A DNA stretch of 64,000 bases from Atopsyche davidsoni (GCA_022113835.1 JAILWY010000004.1:8311501-8375500); one strand, 5' to 3'; shown: positions 35,851 to 47,880, counted from the first letter of the stretch. The notes: generated by a model from the letters alone, not told the origin. A program made the numbers and translations.

Positions 35851-36830
35851 CTACACATGTCTGGAGGCTTTGGTAGCCGTTACTATTAGATATATTTTTT
35901 AAATGTATTGTGGTGCATTTTAATTTAAAATTTATCCCAGATAACGAAGCGATTTATTAATATGACTTTTGAATCTCAAAAGATGACCCAGGCTCTAAAT
36001 GTATCCATAGATTTTGACTGCTGTTGTTATTAGAATTACTTTGTTCTTGGATATTAAAGTTTCCAATGTTTCCGAGGGGCGCTCAAAATCAGATAATAAA
36101 CTCGAATTAATATGACATTCAAATCCCTGAAGATGGCCTCAGAACTGGGACTAAATTAGGAACTTCAAATTTAAACAAAGCGCACGATAACCAAGATAAA
36201 AGTTATTACTTATCATTTTCTATCATATTTAATAATTTATATTTATTCTTTTTTTTAGTTAAATATATAAAGCTTTAAATTTTTTGTTAGTCAACATTTC
36301 TTTTATTGGCTTCGCTATATGAAATTAACCTCGAAAGTTTTTTTTAAAGGGAATCCTTATAAATGAGTTATATCATAACTTCGTAAAACTACAATCAAAT
36401 CAATAAAAAAAGCTGAGTAGAGTCTAAAACATATTTTAGTCGTTACTTAAAACGGCCTTTTCAAGTACACTTATAATTTTTATTTGATTTTTTTAAACGT
36501 TACAAGACATGAATTTTTCAAGGACTTTAATTATATTTTTTTAAAAATGGATTCAATCTTTTCTCCTGTTCTTCAAACATCATTTAAAACAGATATCACA
36601 ATGTATAGTGCTGAGCCCCATTTCATACATAACGAGTTTTTGCTACAGCGAGGACACAATAAGAACACTTTTGATCAGATCAATATTACATTCCCATAGC
36701 ATTGATCTGCCACACATTTATATTTAATGCATTCAATTAATTCATCAAATTTAAGTTAGTCAATTTAAATAACACAAACCAAATATTTATATTATTATGC
36801 ATACGTTATAGTTCATAAGCATGTAATTAA
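35851..36830. other. AT-rich non-coding stretch
   Basis: Nothing identified. Weak GC patches occur near 36070 and 36130. Confidence 0.55.
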
Positions 36831-36834
36831 ATAA

Positions 36835-37085
36835 ACCGACTTCGAAATGCAAGAGGGTAGCACTTAGGCCTTCGAACATCCGATCGGCTGACTCTTCAAT
36901 ATTCAACCGCACGTCGGCCGCCGTACAACTGCTGTCTGTCCTGGTTGGAATTATTTAGGCGGAGAGCGAGCAGGTAAAACACGGGGAGGCTGTCTGACCC
37001 GGGACCTTCCGGTCTGTGTGCTTCCCGGGCTCTCGGAGACACTGGCCGGAGTCTAATCCAACCGGACAGCCCCGAAAAATTTTTG
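36835..37085. promoter_or_regulatory. GC-rich island
   Basis: GC-rich blocks at 36880-36935 and 36985-37075 with CpG and CCCGGG words. The minus-strand 67-codon frame is incidental. Confidence 0.25.
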
Positions 37086-37430
37086 AAGCCGCAATTTTCA
37101 AATGATGTATTTTAGTTTTTATTTTACATATATTGTAATAAAAATCAAACAACAGCATGTATTCAAATGTAGGACTATGATTAGATTTGATTTATTCTTG
37201 GGTGGTGTACTGCATTAGGTTTTGAAGCTTAGGACGCAAGCACAACGCTCAAAAACGAAGTGAATCTAATAACGGCTGCCAAAACCTACGTACATACTTA
37301 AGACTGTAAGTCTCCACAAAGAGTACAGTATAAAAAAATCGCCTACATATATATATAAGTTAATCGTAGTACATATAAATATTCTCTACAGTGATTGATA
37401 AATGTATATCAATATATATATTGATATTGT

Positions 37431-37625
37431 CCCGTGTCGACTTGAATCCGGTACAGAAGGGTCGTATATTGTCAGGCGTCACTCTCAGGCGGGTCGAGCG
37501 ACACGGGCCGCCTCAGGTGGCCCCTCGTGTGCGCCCCTCGAGGCGGTGCACGGGTGCGCAGTCAAGTGTACTGACATGATCAGATGCACTGCACTGTCTG
37601 CTTTACTTGACAGCATTATGGAGAT
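37431..37625. promoter_or_regulatory. GC-rich island
   Basis: Dense GC from 37470 to 37565 with the E-box CAGGTG (37514-37519). Two plus frames overlap in different phases, so neither is favoured as coding. Confidence 0.3.
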
Positions 37626-38190
37626 ATCTAGATTATCTGTCGCTAATGACAAACCTGCCAATCGTTCGTCGATTTTAATGGGTTTTTTCAGTATATGGGT
37701 TTGAGACTGGTTAATATTATAAATAAATTTATTTTATAAATGTACAATAAAATGAAAGCCTTGTAATATACATATAAAAATACATACATTACTTACGTTA
37801 TATCGCTATATTTTTTCTGGAATTACGTTAAATTTAAAATTCATATGATATTTTTATTTTAATCTGCAGATTTCTGAATACAAGATTGATATTTTTTGGA
37901 TGATAATATATTATTATGCGCGTAAACATGTTTACATTTTATTAAAAAACTACTACTTGAAAAATAAAACAAATTTAAAAACGAATTATAGTTTAGAAGT
38001 AAAGCAGTGTAGACAGCATGGTGTATGACTCAAATACCACAAATAATAACATCGTGAATTTTATTATATTAATTTTAGATTAATGTTAATCAGGATGCGT
38101 ATTTATTTACCCATGCAGGTATTAGTATGTTTATGTGATTAAGCATATTTTTTCACACATTGAAAATGATTAAAGAAAACTCTCAGAAAA
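37626..38190. other. AT-rich non-coding stretch
   Basis: Nothing identified. Confidence 0.5.
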
Positions 38191-38196
38191 TATCAT

Positions 38197-38282
38197 CGTG
38201 ACTTGTGAGGGATTCGAACCCACATCGTGAATTTTGTTTTAATTGTGTGTTCTGGATATTTCGATCTGAAACACGAGTCACG
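38197..38282 (-). other. tRNA-like fold with a perfect B box
   Basis: On the minus strand GGGTTCGAATCCC (38209-38221) matches the polymerase III B box perfectly. The outer arms CGTGACTTGTG (38197-38207) and CACGAGTCACG (38272-38282) are inverted with one mismatch and would form an acceptor-like stem. The enclosed fold is about 80 nt. The D and anticodon arms are degenerate and the A box is poor, so it is a tRNA pseudogene or SINE head, not a working tRNA. Confidence 0.45.
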
Positions 38283-38319
38283 TGCGCAAACGTATATATT
38301 ACACGTGTTGTGTGGATTC

Positions 38320-38500
38320 TATTGTTCCATGGACGCCCGGAGGCTGATGTTGATAATGATGAACTATAAGGGATGGTAGAAGCGGAACCTTTCTCGAGCC
38401 GGGGTGGCGCTCGTCACGGAGCTTGGCGTTAGCGTGTAAATAATATTAAGCCATTTCCGCAGCAACGGCAGAATTTAAAATATTGCAGAGTGACTGAAAT
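38320..38500. promoter_or_regulatory. GC-richer island
   Basis: Spans GGACGCCCGGAGG (38333) to the CCGCAGCAACGG word near 38460. No gene is apparent. Confidence 0.25.
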
Positions 38501-39110
38501 ATTATCAGCAAGAAGCGAGCATAAAATTGTTTTATGTCAAATTGATGATTAAATTGTACGAATACAAATTATTAAATTTTTAAAACAATGATACGTTTTT
38601 TTGTTTACTTCAGTTTTTGCTGGCTTTATTAGTAGTGGCATTATCCAACTGCCATCACATCAATAAATTTGAAAAATAAATAAATAATTTTAAAAAATAT
38701 TATCGTATATGTCATGAAACAATTTTTTTAAAATTCGAAGAATCTGCATATTTCAAGTTTTCGTCTTTATTGAATGTTAAAAAAATAAAAAAGACAAAAC
38801 AATGAAAAAGAACTGTTTTTTTGGTGTAACAATACGAACACAATTCCCAACGATTAAATAGTCGTTAAAGAGAGGGAGGAAAAAATATTGAAAAAGTTAA
38901 ATCAACTTCTTTTGTTAAACGAAATAGGGATATCACGAAATAAAGTAAACAACAACTTCGTAGTTAAAACTTGAAACTTTTTAAATAGGGGATAGCTGGC
39001 TTCCATGAAAAGCGTAGACATCAAGCGAAGAGAAAAACCTTTCAAACACACAACTAACTCGCTTAGTGCCGAATATATTAGCGAGTTTGACTATTGATTG
39101 ATTTAAAAAC
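38501..39110. other. AT-rich non-coding stretch
   Basis: Nothing identified. Confidence 0.5.
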
Positions 39111-39370
39111 TATCGGGATGTTATTTGAGTAACAATTAGCAAGGTTCCCATTTCGGCGAGGGGAGAGCCGGCGAGGCACCTGAGCCCGCGGCATTCCCGC
39201 GGGAACTATTCCTGAAACTCAATTAGACACAATCTCGGCCCTGGAGGAAACTTTTCAATCGCCGAGGCACGCGCACCTGAGCCGCCGACGAGTAAGGCCC
39301 GACTTTAAAACAGATAAACACTTCGATAACTTCATCTCCCTGCTGCATCTCTTACAAGTGTTCAGTCAAC
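39111..39370. promoter_or_regulatory. GC-rich island
   Basis: CpG-rich at 39150-39210 (including a CCCGCGGCATTCCCGCGGG block with paired CCGCGG words) and at 39255-39305. No reading frame is apparent. Confidence 0.3.
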
Positions 39371-39591
39371 GAGATAAATATTCAAATGCGGATTTATTAC
39401 ATATTTAACGATTTTCATTGTTTTGACGCTTCGAAAACTTAAATAGAAAACATGTTTTGAATGTTCTTATATGATTGTAGTCGTATTAATATAGCCACAT
39501 AAAATTACCTAGCATATCTAAGTACATACATTGGTTCCGTGTCTAAATTTAAAAATTAATATTTTAAAATTACAGTGCCTTAATGCTTCAA

Positions 39592-39641
39592 TAGGCTAAA
39601 ACGTCGGGTTGCTTTAGCCATGAAAATGTTGATTTGAATTC
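39592..39641 (+). other. degenerate tRNA-like pair of A- and B-box words
   Basis: TAGGCTAAAACG (39592) and GATTTGAATTC (39631-39641) resemble A and B boxes about 39 nt apart. A GGTT/AGCC stem lies between them, in the place of an anticodon arm. There is no acceptor stem or A tail, so it is a weak call. Confidence 0.25.
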
Positions 39642-39966
39642 TACCTGCGCAGAAAAAAGGTCCTGTTTTTCACAGTTTCGTCTAAATTATGTGAGATTGT
39701 TAAGAGAATAGTCCTGTTGTTGGAATTGATTATTATGTAAAATATTAAAAAATCCATTTGTTTATTAAAAAATGGACCTATTTTGCATAGCCCATTGGGG
39801 GTATATACTATTGTTTGCGTTTTACAACCACCCGCGGCTCCACAAGCCGTCTCTGTTGTTTGATATAATGAAATGGAGTCATTTTACATTATTGTGCTCA
39901 AATTACCCATTGTTACAAGGTATAATAGTGTCAGCTCGTCAGATATATAACCTTGAAGTCTTGATA

Positions 39967-39971
<5 letters not shown>

Positions 39972-40041
<70 letters not shown>

Positions 40042-40053
40042 TATATATATAAT

Positions 40054-40084
<31 letters not shown>
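39972..40084. repeat. compound (TA)n(CA)n(TA)n(TG)n microsatellite with mirror-like dyad
   Basis: 61 bp of TA are followed by CA repeats (40033-40040), then TA repeats on both sides of a central AATT (40051-40054), then TG repeats to 40084. CA on the left and TG on the right are complementary, so the unit can fold on itself with a 2-nt offset. Confidence 0.95.
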
Positions 40085-41215
40085 ATAATATAAAAAAAAG
40101 ATTGTCAAATAACGTAACGATTGTTGATAACCAAAGAACTGATTCGCACATTTTACTGTGGTATTTTTAGAATTTTATATTTTTCAATAAAAAAGAAAAC
40201 TTAATTTAAACTGCTGAAATAGTGTCTGCTTTTTAACAGCCCCGGTGAAAGATACTTTGTCAATAATCTTTAAGTTTGTTAACAACATGTAGTGTGTTGT
40301 GTAGGAGTACAAGGGGAAAATGTAAGAAAACGCCTCGAGCTGCTTGAAACAACGGATGGATTGATTGGGTAATGAATTAGTGGAAAATAGTTTACGAGGA
40401 ACAAGTTTAATGAGGAAGCGGTGCTCGGAGAGGATCATCTATTCTTGTTTGCGGTACCTACTCATGTACTCTGTCCTGCTTGGTACTACATGATCACAAA
40501 GAAACATCGTTTATTCTAAGGGTTATATACACATTAAATAAATAAAATACTTAAATGTACCATTATTAAAATTCTAAAAGGTGTTTTAAAAATTATTTAG
40601 TACAGTTTTTAGTTATTCTACAATTTTTAGTAATGTTGTGTATATAATGTGTTGATCATCGCTTTATACAAGAAACAATGAAAAAAAACATCTTTTTTTC
40701 AACAAGTCCAGTCATTGCGTATGTTTTCGATTATCTTAATATTGGTAATATATGCGATTCAATTCTTATGATTTTCTACGTAATAATTAAATTTATGATA
40801 ATATATCGTGTAGGTATTTTTGAGGAAAAAATATTCTGTATGCAAGACAAGATTTAATCATTAAAATATATTTTCAATGAGGATATAATAGGCGGTTATA
40901 CATTATATTATCACACCTATTTATAAATCTTTTCTATATCGTTTATAATCAAGTATAATGCAACTATGAGTATTAATGTCAAGTATAATGCAATAATAAG
41001 TATTTATATAAATATTGTAAGTATAAGCATAAACATCCAAGTACTAACACCAATCAAAGGGATTATTTTCCTTGAATTATGTGAAATCGTGTACATGTAA
41101 TGACAAATTTATTAAAAAGTAATCAAAAGCAATTATTCGAATTATTGCATGTAGTTTGAAAATGTATTTCACAGTATCTGAATTATTCAGTCGGTATTAT
41201 ATGACCAAATATTAA
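40085..41215. other. AT-rich stretch with a 30-bp tandem duplication
   Basis: Two adjacent 30-bp units (40949-40978, 40979-41008) begin TCAAGTATAATGCAA and differ at several positions. A weak GC patch lies at 40310-40440. No gene is apparent. Confidence 0.55.
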
Positions 41216-41740
41216 TATTTGGTTTGTTACGCTACTCGGAGGTGCATAACGTGATATATCGCAGAAGGAGTTTGGCATACGTCTTCGGAAACAAAATTTT
41301 CGCTCGTCTGCCCTCCCATTATCCAACGAAAAACCCATTTTACTATGAAAATATTTCTAATCGACAAACGATCTGATAGCATCGAATATAGAAAAAATAT
41401 AATTAATTTGAACATAATAATAAGTTTTGAGGTAATTTGTAGAAATGAATGCCCAATACAGCAGTGTAGGTAGTTTTTCAGGGCGTAGGTAGTGAATGAT
41501 AGATACTTGCAAAGTTAAGGGTAAAATAGTTCAGCAGTGCCATCTGTACAAAGCCAGACAATGGTTAATCATGGCCTGTCACGCCGAGAACTGCCCGAGA
41601 GGCTTGCGAGCAATAGCCTTCTTCAACAAAAACTTATTGCAAAAAGTTCTTTATTGTTCTGTTTGAAGTCGTTACTCAAAATATTATGCAAACTAGGCGG
41701 TTTATTCGAGTGTAGTTTGAATTATCGCGCATTATAAAGA
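41216..41740. promoter_or_regulatory. two moderate GC patches
   Basis: Patches at 41220-41340 and 41530-41630. The second includes an ACAATGG Sox-type word near 41559. Frames on both strands are incidental. Confidence 0.2.
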
Positions 41741-41874
41741 CACATAATATACTAACTAAGTACTTTGACTCAGGAATGCAAAGTCATTCCTTTTGATTTA
41801 CTAGTTTTTTAATATATCTTAATTATATATTTAAAACTAACTAGGATGTGATATATATTTTTAAGAAATAGAAT

Positions 41875-42070
41875 TTCAGACGTCGTTCACAGGGTATTCC
41901 TCTCGGCAGTACAGACAACCTGGCGTGCTAATAAGATGAGTTACATTGCAGATAGGTGTACTGTATTTGCGATTCTCGGAGCGGCTTCATTTGTCAGAGG
42001 GCGGGTGTACGTAGTGAGGGCACACGCTTGATACAGACGCTCTTCTATCTAGATTAAATTCGTTTGATAA
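41875..42070. promoter_or_regulatory. GC-richer island
   Basis: Runs from ACGTCGTTCACAGGG to the CTTCTATC word near 42040, with GGGCGGGTG near 42000. No gene is apparent. Confidence 0.25.
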
Positions 42071-42660
42071 ATTGGAAATGTCGGTGGATGTTTACAAACG
42101 TGAATAAACACGTATTACGTTCGTCAGTTTGAAAATAAATTGCAATGTTTTTTTTTTATTATCTAGCCTCATTGCAATTTCTGTAAATAAATTATGTATA
42201 AAAAAAAAACTACATGTATGCACGCAAAGCCGTAATTAAATTATCCTTTGAAATTAAGTATAATATTTAAACATTCGAAATAAATTAATTTCAAAAAGTC
42301 TATGACAAACACTTACGCTGGATGTGAAGAGAATTAAATACATATTAAAAATTTAATTGTATGGAAAAACTGTTTAATATGAATAATATTTATTGCTATT
42401 TAAATGAGAAATAAAAACATGAAGCTGTTGATTTGAAGTTAATCAGTACTACTCGTGGTTTATTGCTACATTGGTGGTTTTATAAGGATATAGAAATCCA
42501 TTGATACAGCGAAGAAGCCGTTTTATGATGTCAAAATAAATAGTTTTGAATAGGCCGATTCATTATGATTTTTCGCAATGCCGAGATGTATATATATTTT
42601 CGTTTCCTATTTTCATAATCTTTGTATAATTTTTAAATGAATTAAAAAAAAATTAAAACG
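42071..42660. other. AT-rich non-coding stretch
   Basis: Nothing identified. Confidence 0.5.
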
Positions 42661-42925
42661 CACTTATAGGTAAATCGCACACCTTCCAATCAATATCAAA
42701 TCATCGCAGGCAATTACGGCGGTAAACGGATCCGCCCTTATTGAACCCTCGATAATGAGATCTGTCGTGCACCTGTCAGCGCGACAATGGGACCTAACCT
42801 AACCTGCCCCTCATGTCGGGGGTCGTTAGGAGCCCGCGCGAGTGACGATTGGCGTCCCTGATATAAGTGCCACTTAAGGTGATAATTAATGGGTGCTTAA
42901 AAAACTTCCCATGAAAAATATACCC
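42661..42925. promoter_or_regulatory. island with inverted NK2-type half sites
   Basis: TAAGTG (42864-42869) and CACTTA (42871-42876) face each other across one C. CCACTTAA read in reverse is TTAAGTGG, the optimal NK2/Tinman word. TAATTAATGG follows at once. Upstream are CACCTGTC (E-box) and two CCTAA units, the insect telomere word, here too few to matter. No gene is apparent. Confidence 0.4.
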
Positions 42926-43740
42926 TTGGTATTAAACGCCGTGTGGTCTGCTTTTATTTTTAATTTAAACATAATTAAGTATACGCATTTCACTAAGCTA
43001 ATGTATTCCCAGGCGAGATGTCGTTATCATAATTGTTAAAATTTTAAAATAAAAACTCGCGTGTATTTTCTCGGTTTCTCTAAAGGTTCTCCAAGCCTTT
43101 TACGATATTTTAAAATTAACCATATTATAGTTGATAAACATACGTATATAAATTAAACTCACAAATTACCGTTGTTATTATTTTAATTATTACGAATTAC
43201 TAATTTAATTATTTTTTCAGAAAAAGTGTCACTTTACTTATTCACTTCATTCTCGGTTACAAAAATTTATAAAAATTTAAAAGCTGCAAAGATTATTTGT
43301 ATATAGTCGATTTTTTTTCGCTTTATATTTTATGTGATATTTATTTAAATTAAAAATGGTTAGTTGTTAATTGATTTTAGTAAAAAAATATATTTTTTTA
43401 ATTTCAAGAACCTATTTAAATAATTGTTTTGCTGATAAGAAACAACACTTTTAATATAATTTTAATTATATATAAACCATTTATATTTTCTACATATTTT
43501 TCAATGGAACTATCACGACCGTAATAAATAATATGTTCATTTGAAAAACATTAAATTTATAAGAAAGATATAAAAAAAAAATACATTAATTATGCTTTAA
43601 CTGTTTATTATTTTTATTCAAATATATATGTTTTTTATATTCATTGTATAAGGATAGTTCAAAACTTTTATTACTTGGAATAAATTCTATTATGCTTAAT
43701 GAGGTAGGTATTTACAAGTAGATAAACGCAGGTTCATCAA
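42926..43740. other. AT-rich non-coding stretch
   Basis: Nothing identified. Confidence 0.55.
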
Positions 43741-43935
43741 TTAAATTATCTCGATTGGTATGAAATATTGCAGTGCTGCCCGTACCTGGCTGAGTGCAAG
43801 GCAACCAACGTTTTCACCAATTAGTCTGTGGAATAATTGCTTCCTGGTTGAATTCCGCCCTATGATTGTTTGCGTTGTGAAATGAGAGAAATTTGAGAAT
43901 TTCGTACGTTCTGCCTTTAATCCGTCCACTATTTA
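43741..43935. promoter_or_regulatory. moderate GC island with B-box-like word
   Basis: GC-richer DNA containing GGTTGAATTCC at 43847-43857, the third copy of this 11-mer. No A box lies at a fitting distance. Confidence 0.2.
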
Positions 43936-44259
43936 AACCCAGTTTTTATTTTTGTACGTTACTAGTATATTTGAATCCTAAATTTAATTTGTTGAATATT
44001 AAAAAGTTATATTTTATGAGTCAAGTATGTTTATTTAGAATATCAAAATAAAAAAAAACTTATTTATGCTCCAAATAAGGATATTTTTAAACAGTAAAAG
44101 TAGTAAATAGTCTTGCATAGTTTAGTTTGGTTCGTCATTCATATAATAGGAATAATAAAAAAAATCATCAGAAATTCATTTATCAAAACACATTCAGTGA
44201 TATATAAAGCAAAAAATTATTTAATTAAATTTTTGTATACATCCTGTCGTTTTCGTGAG

Positions 44260-44520
44260 TTCAGACTGATATTTCTTTCACTAAGGGGTTGGAACCCCAG
44301 CGCACTCCCTCCGAGCGCAGGCAGGGTGCAGGTTTTAATCCCTGAGTCCGAACTTCCCGCCACTGTTTTTTTATGCTAATGGTCTAAGCTTCACGTATTT
44401 GCTTCGAGGGCGTGCTTAGAAAGCGCTTTGTTTTCTGAATAATACCGTCTCGTAATTTGTAGCAACGCATTAGTTCCACGTGATTTATGAGCGGAGAACA
44501 CTCGGCAAGAGTCTAGTTTG
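44260..44520. promoter_or_regulatory. GC-rich island
   Basis: GC-rich 44285-44362. The ends GTTCAGAC (44260) and GTCCGAAC (44345) can pair with one mismatch and a B-box-like GGTTTTAATCC lies between, so a decayed tRNA-like origin is possible but weak. A CACGTG E-box lies near 44478. Confidence 0.25.
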
Positions 44521-44809
44521 TTAAATAGACATTCAACTATATAATAAAAATATACACCTTGTTATCTTTTCCAAATGTGTATTATTTGAAATATTAAGAG
44601 TGTAGGTATACTTAAGCCACTTGGATTTTAAAAATATGTAGCAAAGCTGTTTTTAAAGATGAGCAATATTTTTGTGTGCTTTGATACCTTTGAAAATATT
44701 TAAGGATTTATAGTTTAAAAAAATTCAACTTAAATTTACATTCCAGGAAATCTCACTTATTGCATCAGCTTCCCAAATCGCAAATCACGAAAACTCCATT
44801 CAATGTCGA

Positions 44810-45060
44810 TCAATATTCCAGAAATTTATTTTGAAAGTTTGCACACAGAATCTCGCACACTCTTAAAGCATTTAAATTTCCTTCCCTCCAGGTGTCAGCA
44901 GAGAAGCTCAGGTGAGCCCCCTCCCTCCCCGGCCATCTGTCTTGGTACGCAGGTTGCCTTAATATTTAATCCCTGCAAGGGTGCAGCGTGCGCCTACGAG
45001 GGTGTGAACCTCAATTTGTTTGGCTCCAAGAAGATTAGATCCTGAGTACGTGTAGATATT
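44810..45060. promoter_or_regulatory. GC-rich island around a microexon candidate
   Basis: Pyrimidine-rich CCCCTCCCTCCCC at 44917-44930 and GC-richer DNA to about 45010. An 80-codon plus frame spans it without coding character. See 44892-44911. Confidence 0.25.
44892..44911 (+). CDS. candidate 20-nt microexon
   Basis: A pyrimidine tract (TTTCCTTCCCTCCAG, ending at 44891) is followed by 20 nt and then by CAG|GTGAGC. A TTAAAG word about 25 nt upstream could serve as a branch point. The length is not a multiple of three, so inclusion would shift the frame. No protein match is possible at this size. Confidence 0.25.
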
Positions 45061-45420
45061 TACCAGAACACTGGAGGTTACTTAAGGTTAACGTTTATTG
45101 CAAAGGTTAAGAATATGCTCTAGTAATAAAAGAGCGGCCGTTCAAGCTCTGTAATTATGTTGGCATTTAGTAGCAATGAAATTATATTAAAATATGTTTT
45201 GGCAAAAACGACAACAAATAACAGAGTGCTAACATATTTCGTTCATTGGATTTATCGCTGGAAAATTAGATTATAGCTATATTGAAGGTTCTGAAATGAT
45301 AAGGATGGAAGGTCCGCTGAGCCAGAAAAGGCTCAGAATAATGATGATGAAACTAATTTAACCTTCTCTTTTTCAATATTCTAAATTGAATTTCCTGCAC
45401 AAAAAATCCTAAAAGAATAA
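45061..45420. other. AT-rich stretch with a perfect short hairpin
   Basis: CTGAGCC / GGCTCAG (45317-45336) form a 7-bp stem with a 6-nt loop. Nothing else is apparent. Confidence 0.5.
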
Positions 45421-45670
45421 ACTACACCTCGACGGTCCGACCCTCATAACGTGTACAGGCCACCCGTCCACCCCTATTTCGGTCACATTTCTTATCTCGT
45501 ACATTTTTCCTCTATGATAAAGCCGGAGTGACAATGGACCTGCAGTAATCAGCCGGGGAGCCACTCACACCTCTGGGCGGGCCCTCTGGTTACCTGCGCA
45601 GGGGGGTACAGGTGAACGAGCAGGCGGGTGATCGGGCCCCTCCCCTCTCCGAGTTTCAGTACACTTAAAA
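45421..45670. promoter_or_regulatory. GC-rich island
   Basis: Spans ACGGTCCGACCC (45431) to CCCTCCCCTCTCCGAG near 45650, with a CAGGGGGGTACAGGTG block at 45599-45614. No frame is apparent. Confidence 0.3.
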
Positions 45671-46100
45671 ATTCATATTTTTCATCATGTGGTTAATATT
45701 TTTGTGATGAGAGATAAAAGGAAAGTTACTTGCGTGTGTTTTTTGTTTGTCTGAATATTGAAAAAAGAAAACTTGAGTACATCATGAATACAACGTTGAG
45801 TGATTAATCACATTTTTTCTGTTTTTCAGAGGTATTGTAAAGTTGTTTACTTTGCGGGAAAAACGAGAATTTTTATAATCATGTAAAGATTGTTGAATAT
45901 TCAACACATAATATTTTTAGAAAGAAAATATAATTTAAAAAAAAACACTAAATTATGCACAAGCTTATGTGTGCGAAGACGTAAGTATTTTTGTGTGTAT
46001 TCGTCTTATTAACATTTCCATAAATAATATTTGATAACATTAAATAAAACTGTTCTTGTTCATGACACTAAGTTGCCTTTGCAAGTATATGAATAAACTG
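45671..46100. other. AT-rich non-coding stretch
   Basis: Nothing identified. Confidence 0.5.
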
Positions 46101-46245
46101 TGCAACCTCACGATGTAGTAGTCCCTATTGATAGCTCGTGAAAGATTCAGCCAGCTGGCCTGAGAAACCGATGCATTATGTACCGCCGCCCTCCCACAAA
46201 CAGCACCACCGCCACGGCTGTCGGCCACATTTAGAACCACAAGGA
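46101..46245. promoter_or_regulatory. short GC-rich island
   Basis: GC-rich 46185-46225 (ACCGCCGCCCTCCC, CACCACCGCCACGGC). The minus frame begins at GTG and is incidental. Confidence 0.2.
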
Positions 46246-47880
46246 GATGATAGTTGAATGAATATTAAGTTTTATAGCATACAAGAATTTATTTGTAATC
46301 AGAGTATACTAACTTATCAATTACGAATTAACAAACATTGTTGGAAAGCGTAAAAATTAATGTTCATGTTAAATGAAAATTAAATCAAATATACGCATAA
46401 GTACTACATTGATAACATTTAAAATTATACCTACTCTTTGCGGATCAAAAAACAAAATTGCTGTTGGACATAACACTAAGAGAGTTTAATTCTTTGCCAT
46501 TGCTATATATATGTATAATATTAGGTTATTGCGTGTTGTGTCGCATGTTTTATTTTCATCTCAAATAACCAACAAAAGGATTTCGGGGTGGAGCTCTCAA
46601 CTTCAAATGGCATTTGACACTTATTTTAATTTTCTAAAGATGGTCTTAGTACTTGGCTAAAGATGTTGGGATACAAAACAAGGAACTCAACATAAAAAAA
46701 TATCTTAAAAATCATGCCACTTTGGAGTTAAAAAAAATCCAGTGATGATGCTGAAATAAGGTTTCAGACTTTCAAAGACATATTTTGTGTATTCTTTGTA
46801 GTTACAAAACATGTACTGAAGATTCTTCCATCGTCATAACAAGATTATAATGATTATAAGAGACGACTTTTGAAAACAAGATTCATGAAGTCGATACTAT
46901 CAAAGAAATTTTTTTTTTAAATTTTCTTCGCTCTAGATGCCAATTAAGAGCGCCATCAAGAGTATATTTTTTAAATCAACAAATCCTCTAATTGGATGCT
47001 TGAATTATAATGTGGAGAGAAAAATACTATACTTACTTGAAGTACAGGCATGTATTAAACTCTGCCAAAAATATAATTAAAAATGACGCCTCGAATATTT
47101 TAATTAAGTACATTTACTTCTTCACAGTGTAAACATACCAAATATATTCAATGAAACAGTAATTCCATAATTTTCCGGAGAAAATTTTAAGTTAACGCAG
47201 AATTTAACTGACTATTCCGGAAAAAAATCCGATAATCCAATACCAAGACAATTTTACGACGAGTCTCGGTAAAGTGAAATTTCTCTTTTTACGACGAATC
47301 GATGTATTTTTATTTGACTGTGAAATGGGACATACTTTTTCAGTTAACTGTATTTCAAGTAACTCAATATTTTATAGTGAAGGAAATTTTGGGAACTTTA
47401 TTTCTACTAAAATTTGGCATGCTCGGAGTAATAAAAAAATCAATACATTTTATTTTGTGCGTATTTTTTTAAATGGTACTAGTACTCTTGGCTTTAATGT
47501 AAAGCGATTGTTTATTTAAAAATCTGCCTGTATCTCTGAAAACATTATGATAAACAATGAAGATTTTTTTGTTCTTGTAAATATCCCTGTCTCTCAAGAC
47601 CGTGTACAAAATTCAAGGAGATATTTGACTACAGGATTCCAAAGATATTTATTAGGAATGGAGATTTCGAAAAATAGTTTCTCTCGATAAAATCGATACC
47701 TCCAAATAAAGACCAGTATTTACAAAAAAATGCAAGAAAATACATTATAAAATAATATTTTTTGTACAAGCTGTCAGTTTAAATCTACATTTGTTGTTAA
47801 TTAAAAAAAACGATTGTACCTTGGTAAGGAAATATTTAGTTATTTTATAAGTTAAACAAAAATTCGGGCTCTTTTAGTGG
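46246..47880. other. 1.6-kb AT-rich stretch
   Basis: Nothing identified. The 81-codon plus frame at 47274-47519 is of background composition. Confidence 0.55.

Noticed and set aside
39772..40170. 132-codon plus-strand frame, the longest in the window
   Set aside because: Most of it is translated (TA)n and (TG)n microsatellite. The non-repeat part has no coding character.
42793..42805. CCTAACCTAACCT, the insect telomere unit
   Set aside because: Only about two units, inside a unique GC-rich island. This is too short for a telomeric or interstitial telomere array.
45560..45615. minus-strand CAG acceptor and GTGAGT donor in a GC-rich island
   Set aside because: The donor context is poor (GGT|GTGAGT), the candidate exon is undefined, and GC-rich composition creates such words.
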